Source: Bacillota bacterium (GTDB lineage: Bacteria; Bacillota; Clostridia; Oscillospirales; Oscillospiraceae). Taken from it: a DNA stretch of 64,000 nt. The stretch lies in NCBI GenBank assembly GCA_023402075.1, contig JAEXCS010000013.1:1-64000 (forward strand), given 5' to 3'. Positions 25,390-34,644 of the stretch are shown piece by piece (the first letter of the stretch is position 1; every line of letters starts with the position of its first letter). The notes under the pieces are model-generated. The model saw only the letters and a program-made list of their open reading frames with translations, did no database searches and was not told the DNA's origin. The translations under genes were made by a program, and so were the position numbers.

Positions 25390-26334
25390 ATGTTTCATGG
25401 TATGGAGTATGTTTATGAGGTCTATAAGGAACAAAGCTTTTCCAAGGCGGCCCGAAACCTATACATCTCCCAGCCCGCGCTCAGCAGCAGCGTCAAGCGA
25501 ATTGAAGAACGGATTGGTGTTCCTCTGTTTGATCGCAGTACCACACCGGTAAAGCTGACAGAGTGCGGCGAGCAGTACATTCAGGCGGCGGAACAAATTT
25601 TCAGTGCCCAGCGAAGATTTTCCGGCTATCTGGCTGATACTCGCATACTGGAGGCGGGGCAGCTGACAATTGGCGGGGTCGGTATGTTTGCATCGTATAT
25701 CCTGCCGCCGCTGATTTCAGAATATAAAAGCAAATATCCCAAAATTTCTGTCAGCATGATGGAAGAGAGCCAGCCACAGTTGGAAAAATCGCTGATTAAG
25801 GGGACGCTGGACCTTGTTGTAAATTATCAGGAATTTGCACAGGATGTTTTTGAAAGCTGCCCCTATCGGGAAGAACATCTCCTGCTGGCGGTACCGCAGC
25901 AGTTTCCTGTCAACAGCTCTCTGCTTGCATGGCGGCTCAGTCTGGAGAATGTTCTCTCCGGCGACTATCTGGCAGAACGCTATCCCGCAGTCCCGCTGGA
26001 GGCTTTTGCGAACGAACCGTTTATTCTGCTCCGCACCAACAGCGACATCTATCAGCGGGCTGTTCAGCTATGCGGCACTTGCGGTTTCACGCCTCGGGTG
26101 ATTTTAACGCTGGAGCAGCAGCTGACTGCCTATAATATGGTCAGCACAGGCACAGGCATTGCGTTCATCAGCGACACGCTGGCAAAAAATATTTTACCTC
26201 ACCCAAACATTGTCTATTATAAACTGAATAGTAATCTTTCCCGACGGATCATCTATTTTTACTATAAAAAAAATCGCTACATCAGTCGAGCCATGGAGGA
26301 ATTTTTAAATATTACCTGCCGGAAGGAGGCGTAA
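25390..26334 (+). CDS. LysR-family transcriptional regulator
   Basis: 314 residues from the ATG at 25390, with AAAGGAG ten bases upstream; a longer frame to 25318 has no ribosome-binding site. The winged helix-turn-helix occupies ~1-60 (FSKAARNLYISQPALSSSVKRIEERIG). The effector domain of periplasmic-binding-protein fold follows (~90-300). It is divergent from the permease-peptidase operon, the usual arrangement for a regulator of that operon. The effector may be an amino acid or peptide, by context only. Confidence 0.93.
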   Translation: MFHGMEYVYEVYKEQSFSKAARNLYISQPALSSSVKRIEERIGVPLFDRSTTPVKLTECGEQYIQAAEQIFSAQRRFSGYLADTRILEAGQLTIGGVGMFASYILPPLISEYKSKYPKISVSMMEESQPQLEKSLIKGTLDLVVNYQEFAQDVFESCPYREEHLLLAVPQQFPVNSSLLAWRLSLENVLSGDYLAERYPAVPLEAFANEPFILLRTNSDIYQRAVQLCGTCGFTPRVILTLEQQLTAYNMVSTGTGIAFISDTLAKNILPHPNIVYYKLNSNLSRRIIYFYYKKNRYISRAMEEFLNITCRKEA

Positions 26335-26501
26335 ACTCCGGGACTAATATTTTGGAATTTTCCCATCTGAGGCCGTTTCCAAGAGATATGGGGTGTGCAA
26401 ATGTGCCGCAGCACCCAATTGCTCCACCTCATAGACTTTTCTATTAAAGTATTTAACTTCGGTTTATAATCAAAATCTGGAAGATTTTCCTTGACATTTA
26501 A

Positions 26502-26530
26502 TTGCAGAGAAGCTAATGTATTAATATAAT
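26502..26530 (+). promoter_or_regulatory. Predicted promoter of the S41 protease gene
   Basis: TTGCAG at 26502-26507, 17 nt, perfect TATAAT at 26525-26530. A consensus TTGACA at 26491 lies 28 nt from that -10 and is not usable with it. Confidence 0.7.
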
Positions 26531-26540
26531 AATACATTAG
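26513..26540. promoter_or_regulatory. Operator-like palindrome over the S41 protease promoter
   Basis: CTAATGTATTA (26513-26523), 6 nt ATATAA, then its exact complement TAATACATTAG (26530-26540). The -10 element occupies the centre. Such a palindrome is typical of a repressor site (for example TetR- or Xre-type). No dedicated repressor gene is adjacent. Confidence 0.65.
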
Positions 26541-26556
26541 TGATTGGAGAAATGAA

Positions 26557-28287
26557 ATGAACACGATGAAAAGTGTCTGGGTTAGACTTCTGACCGGTTG
26601 TTTTACTGCAATATTACTGCTGAGTATTGGCGCGGGAGCTGTCGACAAATCTGAGTCGGAAGCCAGGCAAAATGATCTTGACTATTTGTACGCAACATTA
26701 AAAAGCAATCATCCGGATCTATTTGCCAACACGCCGGAGACTGTTTTTGAAGCGAAAAAAGGCCAGATAGAACAACGACTTAGCACGGAAAGCAGCTTTG
26801 ATTTTGCGCTGGATTGCGCAAGTCTGGCCGCAATGGCGAAGGACTCACATACCAACGTGTCTTTGGGCAGCAGCGGGTACGATCTTCACATCTGCCTGTT
26901 TGACATGGATTTATACGATGGAACATGGAGACTGCGTGCGATAGACCGTGCCCATCAGGAGCTTCTGGGTGCGGAGGTTGTATCCATCAACGGATTTTCC
27001 ATGGAGCAGATTCTGGAAAAGTACGGAACCATTCTCAGCGCGGACAATTTGGTGAAGCTGCGGTACTCCTATTGGCAGATGTGCTATGTGCTGGAGCCAT
27101 ATCAGTATCTGGGAATTGCCAAGCAAGGCGAACCCATGCGCATAGAGGTGCGGGACTCCACAGGCAAAACCAATATATTGACGGTTTCCTCGGTGAGCCA
27201 GAGTGCTTTTCAGTCTGAGAATTTGGCGACGCTGAGCGATTGGCAGACAGGATCGGCAGCCACAGCCTATGACAAAACGAAGACCTATTTTGCAAAGGCA
27301 TTGAATAACACCACCTATTATATTCAATATAACAAATGCACGGAGGATAAGACGCTACCTATGAAGCAGTTCTGCCAGCAGGTTCAGGCTGCGCTGGATG
27401 CAGGGAGCTATTCTTTGATTCTGGTAGACCTGCGAAATAACGGAGGAGGCTCGGACGGTGTGATCATGCCGCTGCTGAGGTTGCTGGCGCAGCAGCGCGA
27501 GCAAGGCGTTCAGGTAGCGGGGCTGGTTGGCAGAAGGACCTTCTCGTCTGCCATTATCAATTCTGTGGAGATGCAGGAAATGGGCTTCGCGCTGGCAGGG
27601 GAGGCTACCGGCGGCAGTGTTGACCACTTTGGCGCGGTGCGGTCGTTTCAATTGCCCAATTCCGGTATGCGAATGGGCGTTTCCTCAAAATTCATTTCAA
27701 TGAGCGGCTATTTTGACGCGGCCTCCGGAAAAGGCGTAGAGCCGCTCCAGCCCGATGTTAAAATTGTTCAGACGCTCAGCGATTCTCAAGCAGGCAGAGA
27801 TACATGTGTAGAAAAAATTCTGCAAAATCCTGAGATATTAAAATCTGCGGAACGCGCCGATGTCCCCATGACCCGCGGACGTTTTGTAGGCTTGCTGTTT
27901 CAAAAAGCAGGCAGGCCCATATTAAACATTGAAAGCCAGCCGTTTGATGACCTCCTGGGGATTGAATGGTATCTGCCTGCGCTAAACTGGGGAAGGGCAA
28001 CCCAAATCGCGCTGGGAGACACCACTGGCAAATTTCTCTCTGCACGCGCTGTCAGTTGGCAGGAGGCGGCTGTGTTTCTGGTTCGTACTGCCGATGCGCT
28101 GAACATACAACCTACGTCCGTGCGAAGCGATGTTCTACCGGATGCACTGAAAACCACAGCGCTGAATAAAGATGCGGTACAGAAAGCGTGGAGATGGGGA
28201 CTATTCCCGGAAAACGGAAACTTTTCTGCTGCTCCAACTCGTACCCAAGGTGAAACGATGATAGAGCAACTGTTTGCAACGAACTGA
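26557..28287 (+). CDS. Secreted S41-family peptidase with SLH-like C-terminal region
   Basis: 576 residues. A signal peptide occupies ~1-28 (VRLLTGCFTAILLLSIGAGA). The S41 core carries LVDLRNNGGGSDG near residue 290 and the serine motif GRRTFSSA (Ser330/331); the Lys partner is not certain. A ClpP-like fold and export suggest a cell-surface protease for tails or peptides. From about residue 438 the sequence resembles degenerate SLH repeats (MTRGRFVGLLFQKAGRP, WYLPALNWGRA, SWQEAAVFLVRTADAL), which would tether it to the wall. TTGGAG precedes the ATG. Confidence 0.82.
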   Translation: MNTMKSVWVRLLTGCFTAILLLSIGAGAVDKSESEARQNDLDYLYATLKSNHPDLFANTPETVFEAKKGQIEQRLSTESSFDFALDCASLAAMAKDSHTNVSLGSSGYDLHICLFDMDLYDGTWRLRAIDRAHQELLGAEVVSINGFSMEQILEKYGTILSADNLVKLRYSYWQMCYVLEPYQYLGIAKQGEPMRIEVRDSTGKTNILTVSSVSQSAFQSENLATLSDWQTGSAATAYDKTKTYFAKALNNTTYYIQYNKCTEDKTLPMKQFCQQVQAALDAGSYSLILVDLRNNGGGSDGVIMPLLRLLAQQREQGVQVAGLVGRRTFSSAIINSVEMQEMGFALAGEATGGSVDHFGAVRSFQLPNSGMRMGVSSKFISMSGYFDAASGKGVEPLQPDVKIVQTLSDSQAGRDTCVEKILQNPEILKSAERADVPMTRGRFVGLLFQKAGRPILNIESQPFDDLLGIEWYLPALNWGRATQIALGDTTGKFLSARAVSWQEAAVFLVRTADALNIQPTSVRSDVLPDALKTTALNKDAVQKAWRWGLFPENGNFSAAPTRTQGETMIEQLFATN

Positions 28288-28589
28288 GTACGATCAGTAC
28301 TTGTTCTAAAGTTAAAATTTTTAATGAAGTGCCGAACAGGGCAGTCGCATTACAGGGTTTGCAGTATGTGCAGTCTTTACATCTCACCTGCACAACGTTG
28401 GCCAATTGAATAAAAAACGCGGAAAAAGCAAGCTGTAATCGTAGATTACAGCTTGCTTTTAAGCACGCCCAAAAAGAAATCCGGCCAGCAAGTAACTGAT
28501 TAAAGCTTCGACCCATCAGACGGAGGAACGTTGGGTGGGCGTTCCTCTTGGTCTGATGAATGTCTCCTTCTTAAATTGTATGGAAGCAA
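28288..28589. other. Convergent intergenic region
   Basis: It separates the S41 protease from the chemoreceptor on the opposite strand. Apart from the terminator at 28424-28460 no gene or element is seen. Confidence 0.6.
28424..28460. terminator. Bidirectional terminator
   Basis: A 17 bp perfect stem, AAAAGCAAGCTGTAATC (28424-28440) with loop GTA and its complement to 28460. The outer A/T ends supply T runs in both directions, fitting convergent genes. Confidence 0.93.
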
Positions 28590-30734
28590 TTAATATTTTC
28601 CTGTGAAAATCTCTTTTTTGCTATTTTCATTGGATTTTTCGAAAGATTCTCTGGCAGGTTCATAGGAACTTTCATCGGGCTTATGCTGAATAATTGAGGC
28701 TCCGTCGTAAATTTCGTTGGGTATTTCTCTGGACAAGTGGAAGACGCTGATAAGCTCCAGCTGATGCTCCGCATGATTTAAGAGCTCGTGGCTGGATGCC
28801 GCACTTTTCTCTGCGGTGGCCGCGTTAACCTGAACCACCGTGGAGATTTGATCGATACCAATCCGAATTTGCTCGACCGACACCGACTGTTTCTCAGTCT
28901 CCTCTGAAATAGCTTGCATCATTTTCATGGCCTCGGCAGCTTGACGAGAGGCCTCTTTCATGGATTTTTCAGTTGCGGTGGAAATTTCGGTTCCCTCTTT
29001 CACCGCAGCCACCGCAGTTTCAATCAGCTCCGCCGTACTTTTGGCAGCCTCGGTGCTCTGCTGTGCCAGATTACGAACCTCATCGGCCACAACGGAAAAG
29101 CCCTTGCCCGCCTCACCGGCACGGGCGGCCTCCACTGCGGCGTTCAGCGCCAGCAGATTCGTTTGAAATGCGATGTTGTCAATCACTTTGATAATATTTT
29201 GAATTTCCAGAGAGGCGGAGTTGATGCGCTCCATAGAATTTGCCATTTTCTTCATGTGCTGATTGCTCTCGACAAGGCTGTTTTCCGCCTCTTTGGAAAG
29301 ACTGCTGGCCTGCACAGCATTGGTGGCATTTTCTGTGATGCCGGAAGCGACCGTGGTAACCATGGCGGACAATTCTTCAATGGAAGATGCCTGCTCTGTG
29401 GCTCCCTGCGCCAGCGTCTGTGAACCGTTTGATACCTGAAAGGCGTTGGAGGATACATTATTGGAAACATCGTGGAGTTTTGTCAGCATTTCATTTAGCA
29501 TGGCAGATGTTTTAAGCAGTGCATTTTTGATAATGGCAAAATCTCCATCATAAGAGTTTTTAAATTCCAAATCCAGATTCCCGTGTCCAATCTGATCCAG
29601 AAGTTCGGATGTCTCGCTGATATAAGCGATGTACTCCCTCAATCGGGTGACCAAAGACTGCATGGACGCTGCCAACCGGCCAACCTCATCTTTGGAACGT
29701 AGGTTGATGCTGACATCCAGATGGCCCGCAGCCAAATCATCCGTAATGGCCGTCAGGCGCTTCAGGGGCTTGGAGATGCTTTTGGCAATCAACAGAATCA
29801 TGAAAATTACGATGGTAATTGCAATCAGATAAGTTGCTGCATTTACCAGAACCAGCTGGGAGGCAGCCTCCTGATATTCCTTTTGCGGGACGGAGGTGAC
29901 AATCAAAAATTTGCTCAGTGATTCCTGTCCGATGACCGCAAAAGCATTCTCGCCGTTTTCGCTGTATTGAAACACGCTTCCGGTCGGAACAGAGAGCTCG
30001 TCCAGCATTTCCTGTGAGTACCCTGCGGAATCGAGGCCTTGCATGAGCAGCTCCTGATTCGGATGCGCGAGAATCGCACCGCTTCTGGAAATCAATATCT
30101 GGGAACCCGTCTTGAACGAGGTCTGCGCATGAACCACCATGTCGCAGATCGTGGTGATTTGGATATCAATGGCCGTGACGCCGAGAATATCGCCTGACAA
30201 ACCGTAAACCGGAACGGAAATCGTCGTGACAATGTTGTTGGTATGGGGGTCTAAATACGGCTCGGTGACGATATACCCGTTGTCAATGTCAGATTGCTCG
30301 GAAAACCAGTAACTGCGGCTTTTCAGATCGAAATCATCGGGAAACCAGTCCTTGCCGTCAAATGCCATGTTCGTGTCAGCGCTGGAGATATAAGCGGACA
30401 TGATATTTTCTGATTCATTTTGCATCAGATTGGAAAGCATGGTAAAAACGCCGCTGTAATAAGGGGAATCCTTCATGTTTTCAACGGTAGAACCGGACTG
30501 CATTAAGTCCACAACATTTTGGTCAAGCGCCATTTGCTTGGCAATCGTTATATATTTCAACAGGTAGTTGGACACATTGGAGACGCTCGTTTGGTTAGAC
30601 AGCTGCACGATTCTGTCTTCGCTTTGGCGCATATTCCCTGACGCCATAGTCGACGTGACTGCACAGACGATCACCATAGCCGCCAGTACAATTCCGCCGA
30701 TGCAGATAATGATCTTTGCTGCAATACTTTTCAT
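28590..30734 (-). CDS. Methyl-accepting chemotaxis protein (dCache sensor)
   Basis: 714 residues from MKSIAAKIIICIGG, with AAGGAG upstream; a longer frame to 30800 lacks one. Membrane helix 1 is ~5-28; an extracellular region of ~270 residues has the dCache pattern (WFSEQSDIDNGYIVTEPYLDP, VTAIDIQI); membrane helix 2 is near 305; then a HAMP domain (LTAITDDLAAGHLDVSI) and the cytoplasmic signalling domain with the hairpin tip NIIKVIDNIAFQTNLLALNA and AGKGFSVVADEVRNLA. Senses an external solute, possibly an amino acid, and signals to CheA. No other chemotaxis or flagellar gene is in the window. Confidence 0.95.
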   Translation of the reverse strand: MKSIAAKIIICIGGIVLAAMVIVCAVTSTMASGNMRQSEDRIVQLSNQTSVSNVSNYLLKYITIAKQMALDQNVVDLMQSGSTVENMKDSPYYSGVFTMLSNLMQNESENIMSAYISSADTNMAFDGKDWFPDDFDLKSRSYWFSEQSDIDNGYIVTEPYLDPHTNNIVTTISVPVYGLSGDILGVTAIDIQITTICDMVVHAQTSFKTGSQILISRSGAILAHPNQELLMQGLDSAGYSQEMLDELSVPTGSVFQYSENGENAFAVIGQESLSKFLIVTSVPQKEYQEAASQLVLVNAATYLIAITIVIFMILLIAKSISKPLKRLTAITDDLAAGHLDVSINLRSKDEVGRLAASMQSLVTRLREYIAYISETSELLDQIGHGNLDLEFKNSYDGDFAIIKNALLKTSAMLNEMLTKLHDVSNNVSSNAFQVSNGSQTLAQGATEQASSIEELSAMVTTVASGITENATNAVQASSLSKEAENSLVESNQHMKKMANSMERINSASLEIQNIIKVIDNIAFQTNLLALNAAVEAARAGEAGKGFSVVADEVRNLAQQSTEAAKSTAELIETAVAAVKEGTEISTATEKSMKEASRQAAEAMKMMQAISEETEKQSVSVEQIRIGIDQISTVVQVNAATAEKSAASSHELLNHAEHQLELISVFHLSREIPNEIYDGASIIQHKPDESSYEPARESFEKSNENSKKEIFTGKY

Positions 30735-30970
30735 CCTATCAAATCTCCTTGTTTTATTGCCTCGCAAAATATTTCTTCCGAAATCTACTGGGTTTACCAC
30801 ACTCTACTGTCTTTTCGTCAGAAATTTGGAAAAGTTAATAAGATTTGATGGACGGAAAGCTGAGAAAACCGGCAATTAGACGGAGATTAGACGAAGGAAA
30901 CGATAAGGCACCCCCAAAATGCAACTCACATAAGATAGCTTATATTTTATTTCGACAGGAGGTGAAAACC

Positions 30971-31966
30971 GTGTGTACTGCCATTACATTGCAGTCTTTG
31001 CCGGGGGCAGCCTACCTTGGAAGGAGCATGGACTTCTCATATGTACTCCAACCCCATTTTTATTTTGCACCAAAAAATTACCGATGGACAAACGTGATAA
31101 CCAACCAAGACATACGCAACCCTTACAGTTTTATGGGAATTGGTCAGGAGCTTGACGGGGTACGCGGCTTCTTCGACGGGGTCAACGAACACGGTTTTGC
31201 GGCCGCCGCTTTGTACTTTGCGGGTTATGCCAAGTATGATAATGCCGCCGCGCCGAATGCGTCGGTCACTCAGGTGGCATCCTATGACTTTCTCACTTAT
31301 ATTTTGGGGCATTGCGCGTCGGTGGAAGACCTCCTGACCCAGATGGATACGATTCATATCATCGGCGTATCAGATCCACTGACGCAAACAGTGGCCCCGT
31401 TGCATTGGATTGCCCAGGACCGCACCGGAAATTGTGTCGTTCTGGAACTGACGGATCGAGGTGCCGAGATGTTTCGCAACCCAATCGGTGTTTTGTCCAA
31501 CAGCCCTGATTTTCCGTGGCATATGACAAACCTGCGCAATTACATGGAAACATCGCCCAGACAGCTGGAAAAAGCGGTTTGGGGCGATGTTCAACTAAAG
31601 CCTTTCGGTCAGGGCGGCGGAACAGTGCCTTTACCCGGCGGGTATACCGCTCCGGAGCGCTTTGTCCGGACGGCCTATTTAAAAACACATATTCCCGCAC
31701 CGGAAAATACCGAGGCCGCAGTCATCTCTTTCTTTCAGATTATGAAAAGTGTTTCAATCCCCAAAGGGGCTGTTGTGACTGTGCGAGACACAAATGACTA
31801 CACACAGTATACTGCCTTCATTGACCTGCACACCCGCAACTATTATTTTAATACCTATGAAAATCTGCAAACTAAAACGGTGGAGTTCCCTGCTGCTCCG
31901 GCATCATCAGCCACAATCGTTGATCTAGGGAAAATCATGCAGCCCATGACCTTTGAAAAATTGTAA
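30971..31966 (+). CDS. Choloylglycine hydrolase-family enzyme (bile salt hydrolase / penicillin V acylase)
   Basis: 331 residues from the GTG at 30971, behind AGGAGGTG. Codon 2 is Cys, the N-terminal nucleophile of this Ntn-hydrolase family once fMet is removed. Other family residues are in place: Arg18 and Asp21 (LGRSMDF), the GVNEHGFAAAALYFAGYA loop, Asn in VLSNSPDFPWH, and Arg in PERFVRTAY. A longer frame upstream would hide the Cys and cannot be right. It cleaves the amide of conjugated bile salts or of acyl amides such as penicillin V or acyl-homoserine lactones; which one is not decided by sequence. No export signal is seen, so it acts in the cytosol. Confidence 0.9.
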   Translation: MCTAITLQSLPGAAYLGRSMDFSYVLQPHFYFAPKNYRWTNVITNQDIRNPYSFMGIGQELDGVRGFFDGVNEHGFAAAALYFAGYAKYDNAAAPNASVTQVASYDFLTYILGHCASVEDLLTQMDTIHIIGVSDPLTQTVAPLHWIAQDRTGNCVVLELTDRGAEMFRNPIGVLSNSPDFPWHMTNLRNYMETSPRQLEKAVWGDVQLKPFGQGGGTVPLPGGYTAPERFVRTAYLKTHIPAPENTEAAVISFFQIMKSVSIPKGAVVTVRDTNDYTQYTAFIDLHTRNYYFNTYENLQTKTVEFPAAPASSATIVDLGKIMQPMTFEKL

Positions 31967-32146
31967 TGATTTTTTATGGCCGGGGGAAAGCGAAAACGCA
32001 TTCCGATATATTACGGCATGAGATTAAAACTTTTAACTTCCCATGTTGTTTATTCTATACATTCATGGGATAATATGTCTGTCATGTCAGGACTGAGTGA
32101 TATATCTTTGCGAATTTGGAAGTATTAAAATGCATGGAGGTGGAGC

Positions 32147-33097
32147 ATGTCAGAGATTTATCTTGCGGGCGGATGCTTTTGGGGTTTGGAAAAGTATCTT
32201 GCCTCTATCCGCGGAGTGAAAGCAACACAGGCGGGGTATGCCAATGGGAACACCGAATCGCCCACTTACGAAGAGGTTTGCCATGATAACACGGGGCACG
32301 CAGAGACGGTAAAGGTAAGCTATGATCCCGCCGTGCTTCCGCTGGAATTTCTTTTGGATCTATATTATGAAGCGATTGATCCGCTTTCGCGCAATCGGCA
32401 GGGCGGCGATATGGGCGAGCAATACCGAACAGGCATCTATTATGTTAGCGAGGAAGACGCTCCGGTAATAGAAGGTTCCATTGCCAGACTGCAAAGCCGA
32501 TACAGCAGACCTGTTGCGATTGAAGTGCTTCCTCTTCGCAATTTCAGCACAGCGGAGGAGTACCATCAAAAATATCTCAATAAGAATCCCGGCGGATATT
32601 GTCATATCGGCAAAGCACAATTCGAAAAGGCTGCAAAAGCCATTGTAAATCCTGTTGTATATTCAGCCCCGGACATGGCTGCGCTGCGTGAAAAGCTGAC
32701 GCCCAAGCAGTATGAGGTGACGCAGCGCAATGCAACGGAAATGCCATTTGAGAACGAATTTTTTCAGACATTTACGCCCGGGATTTATGTGGATATTACG
32801 ACCGGTGAACCCCTGTTTTCCTCCAGTGATAAATTTGAATCGGGGTGTGGTTGGCCAAGCTTTTCAAAACCGATTGATCCGCACGTCCTCCGCAAAAAAA
32901 CAGACTCCACCCATGGAATGATGCGAACGGAGATAAGAAGCAGAGTTGGAGACGCCCATTTGGGCCATGTTTTTCCTGACGGACCGAAAGAATCAGGTGG
33001 CTTGCGCTACTGTATCAACAGCGCCTCACTGCGGTTTATTCCCAAGGAGGACATGGAGCGCGAAGGATACGGCTTCCTGCTCAGCCTGATAGATTAA
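32147..33097 (+). CDS. msrAB: Peptide methionine sulfoxide reductase MsrA-MsrB fusion
   Basis: 316 residues. MsrA occupies ~1-160 with catalytic Cys10 in GGCFWG. MsrB occupies ~180-316 with SGCGWPSFSKPI and the catalytic Cys in RYCINSASLRF. Together they repair both S- and R-methionine sulfoxides. The two CxxC zinc pairs of Zn-type MsrB are absent (the segment reads GEPLFSSSDKFESG). No signal peptide, so cytosolic. GGAGGTGGAGC precedes the ATG. Convergent with selO. Confidence 0.96.
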   Translation: MSEIYLAGGCFWGLEKYLASIRGVKATQAGYANGNTESPTYEEVCHDNTGHAETVKVSYDPAVLPLEFLLDLYYEAIDPLSRNRQGGDMGEQYRTGIYYVSEEDAPVIEGSIARLQSRYSRPVAIEVLPLRNFSTAEEYHQKYLNKNPGGYCHIGKAQFEKAAKAIVNPVVYSAPDMAALREKLTPKQYEVTQRNATEMPFENEFFQTFTPGIYVDITTGEPLFSSSDKFESGCGWPSFSKPIDPHVLRKKTDSTHGMMRTEIRSRVGDAHLGHVFPDGPKESGGLRYCINSASLRFIPKEDMEREGYGFLLSLID

Positions 33098-33129
33098 GAA
33101 ACAAAGGGCCTTGTTGATGCGGCAGGTTC

Positions 33130-33169
33130 GCATTGTACACACTTGGCTTTTATGAATCGCGTACAATGC
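33130..33169. repeat. Inverted repeat between msrAB and selO
   Basis: GCATTGTAC (33130-33138) and its complement GTACAATGC (33161-33169), 22 nt apart, in the 113 bp gap between convergent genes. It may act as a weak terminator; no T run is obvious. Confidence 0.4.
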
Positions 33170-33210
33170 TTAAATCCTTGGATTTTTGCAGTTCGACTCA
33201 TTAAGCATGC

Positions 33211-34644
33211 TCAAGTACCACAAAATGTTTGGTAACGACAGGATGCGGGTGGAGGTAATTGGGAGAATTCTTCTTGCTCGGGGGTATAGCCGTAAGGCTT
33301 ATCCAAAGCATGAAGCAGCCTATGCATTTTGGTCAGGTCATCCGCTTGCGCGGCATCCAGCGCTTCTTCAACCAAATGGTTTCGTGGAATCATAGCAGGG
33401 TTATGGCGCTTCATAAGCTCCCTGCTTTCATTCCTTGCTTGAGGCTGACGCACAAGACGTTCTTCCCAGCGTTTATGCCACTGATGATATGCAGGGTGGG
33501 AAAACAAATTTGAATCACCGCTTTTGTCCAATGTTAAGGCTTTGAAGGTTTCAGTATAGTCCGCTTGGCATTGTTCCATCAGCTGCAAAAAATCGTTGAT
33601 TAATAACGAATCTTCCTCTTCCTGATGATACAAACCCAGCTTTGCCCGCATCCCGGCCAGCCAATCATGATTATATTGATTCCAAAATGCTGAAACTTCT
33701 TCTTGCGCAAGCGCTACGGCCTGATTCTCTTCACCGTGCAAAAGTGGCAGCAAGGTTTCAGCAAAGCGCGCCAAATTCCAAGCGGCCATCTTCGGTTGGT
33801 TTTCATAGGTGTAGCGTCCGTGGAGATCAATGGAACTGAAAACAGTCTCCGGACGATAAACATCCATAAACGCGCAGGGGCCGTAATCAATGGTTTCGCC
33901 GCTAATGGCCATATTATCTGTATTCATTACGCCGTGAATAAACCCAACCAATTGCCATTTGGAAATCATCTGCGCCTGCCGCTTTACCACTTCTCTGAGC
34001 AAGTGCAAATATTTGCCTTCATCTGTTGCAATTGTTGGGAAGTGACGCGCTATGGTGTAATCGGCCAAGCTGCGAACATCGTCTGCCGTGCCGAAGTGGG
34101 CAGCATATTCAAATGTTCCCACGCGAATATGGCTTTTTGCAACACGCGTTAAAATTGCTCCGGGCAGATTTTTCTCGCGAATAACAGCTTCTCCTGTTGT
34201 TACGACTGCCAAGCTTCTGGTTGTTGGAATTCCCAATGCATCCATGGCCTCACTGATGATATATTCCCGCAGCATGGGGCCCAGCGCCGCGCGCCCGTCG
34301 CCTCCTCTGGAATAGGGGGTTGGCCCGGAGCCCTTCAGTTGAATATCGAATTGCTCTCCGGAAGCTGTGATCTGTTCGCCTAAAAGGACAGCGCGCCCGT
34401 CGCCCAGCATGGTAAAATATCCAAACTGATGCCCGGCATATGCCTGGGCGATGGGCTGGGAATCACCCGGAATTTCATTTCCAGCAAAGACGCCTAATTG
34501 CAGAGGCATGCCTAAAGAAGCCGCTAATGCATGATTGAAAATGACAAGCTTTGGGCTGCGTACAGGAGTGGGGGATTGCTTCGCATAAAAAATTGGGGGC
34601 AGGTCCATATAGCTGTTATGAATGTTCCATCTTTCTTTATCCAT
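33211..34644 (-). CDS. selO: SelO (YdiU) protein adenylyltransferase
   Basis: 477 residues, the usual length. The pseudokinase-like fold is marked by YAGHQFGYFTMLGDGRAVLLGE, LKGSGPTPYSRGGDGRA, and NTDNMAISGETIDYGPCAFMD, which holds the metal-binding Asn and Asp. SelO attaches AMP to proteins, linked to redox stress. Eukaryotic forms have selenocysteine near the C-terminus; here the end reads YQTFCGT with an ordinary Cys third from the end. It faces msrAB tail to tail. Confidence 0.95.
   Translation of the reverse strand: MDKERWNIHNSYMDLPPIFYAKQSPTPVRSPKLVIFNHALAASLGMPLQLGVFAGNEIPGDSQPIAQAYAGHQFGYFTMLGDGRAVLLGEQITASGEQFDIQLKGSGPTPYSRGGDGRAALGPMLREYIISEAMDALGIPTTRSLAVVTTGEAVIREKNLPGAILTRVAKSHIRVGTFEYAAHFGTADDVRSLADYTIARHFPTIATDEGKYLHLLREVVKRQAQMISKWQLVGFIHGVMNTDNMAISGETIDYGPCAFMDVYRPETVFSSIDLHGRYTYENQPKMAAWNLARFAETLLPLLHGEENQAVALAQEEVSAFWNQYNHDWLAGMRAKLGLYHQEEEDSLLINDFLQLMEQCQADYTETFKALTLDKSGDSNLFSHPAYHQWHKRWEERLVRQPQARNESRELMKRHNPAMIPRNHLVEEALDAAQADDLTKMHRLLHALDKPYGYTPEQEEFSQLPPPASCRYQTFCGT

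Noticed and set aside
26491..26519. TTGACA at 26491 as -35 of the protease promoter
   Set aside because: It is 28 nt from the good -10 and its 17 nt partner (TAATGT) is poor; TTGCAG at 26502 fits better.
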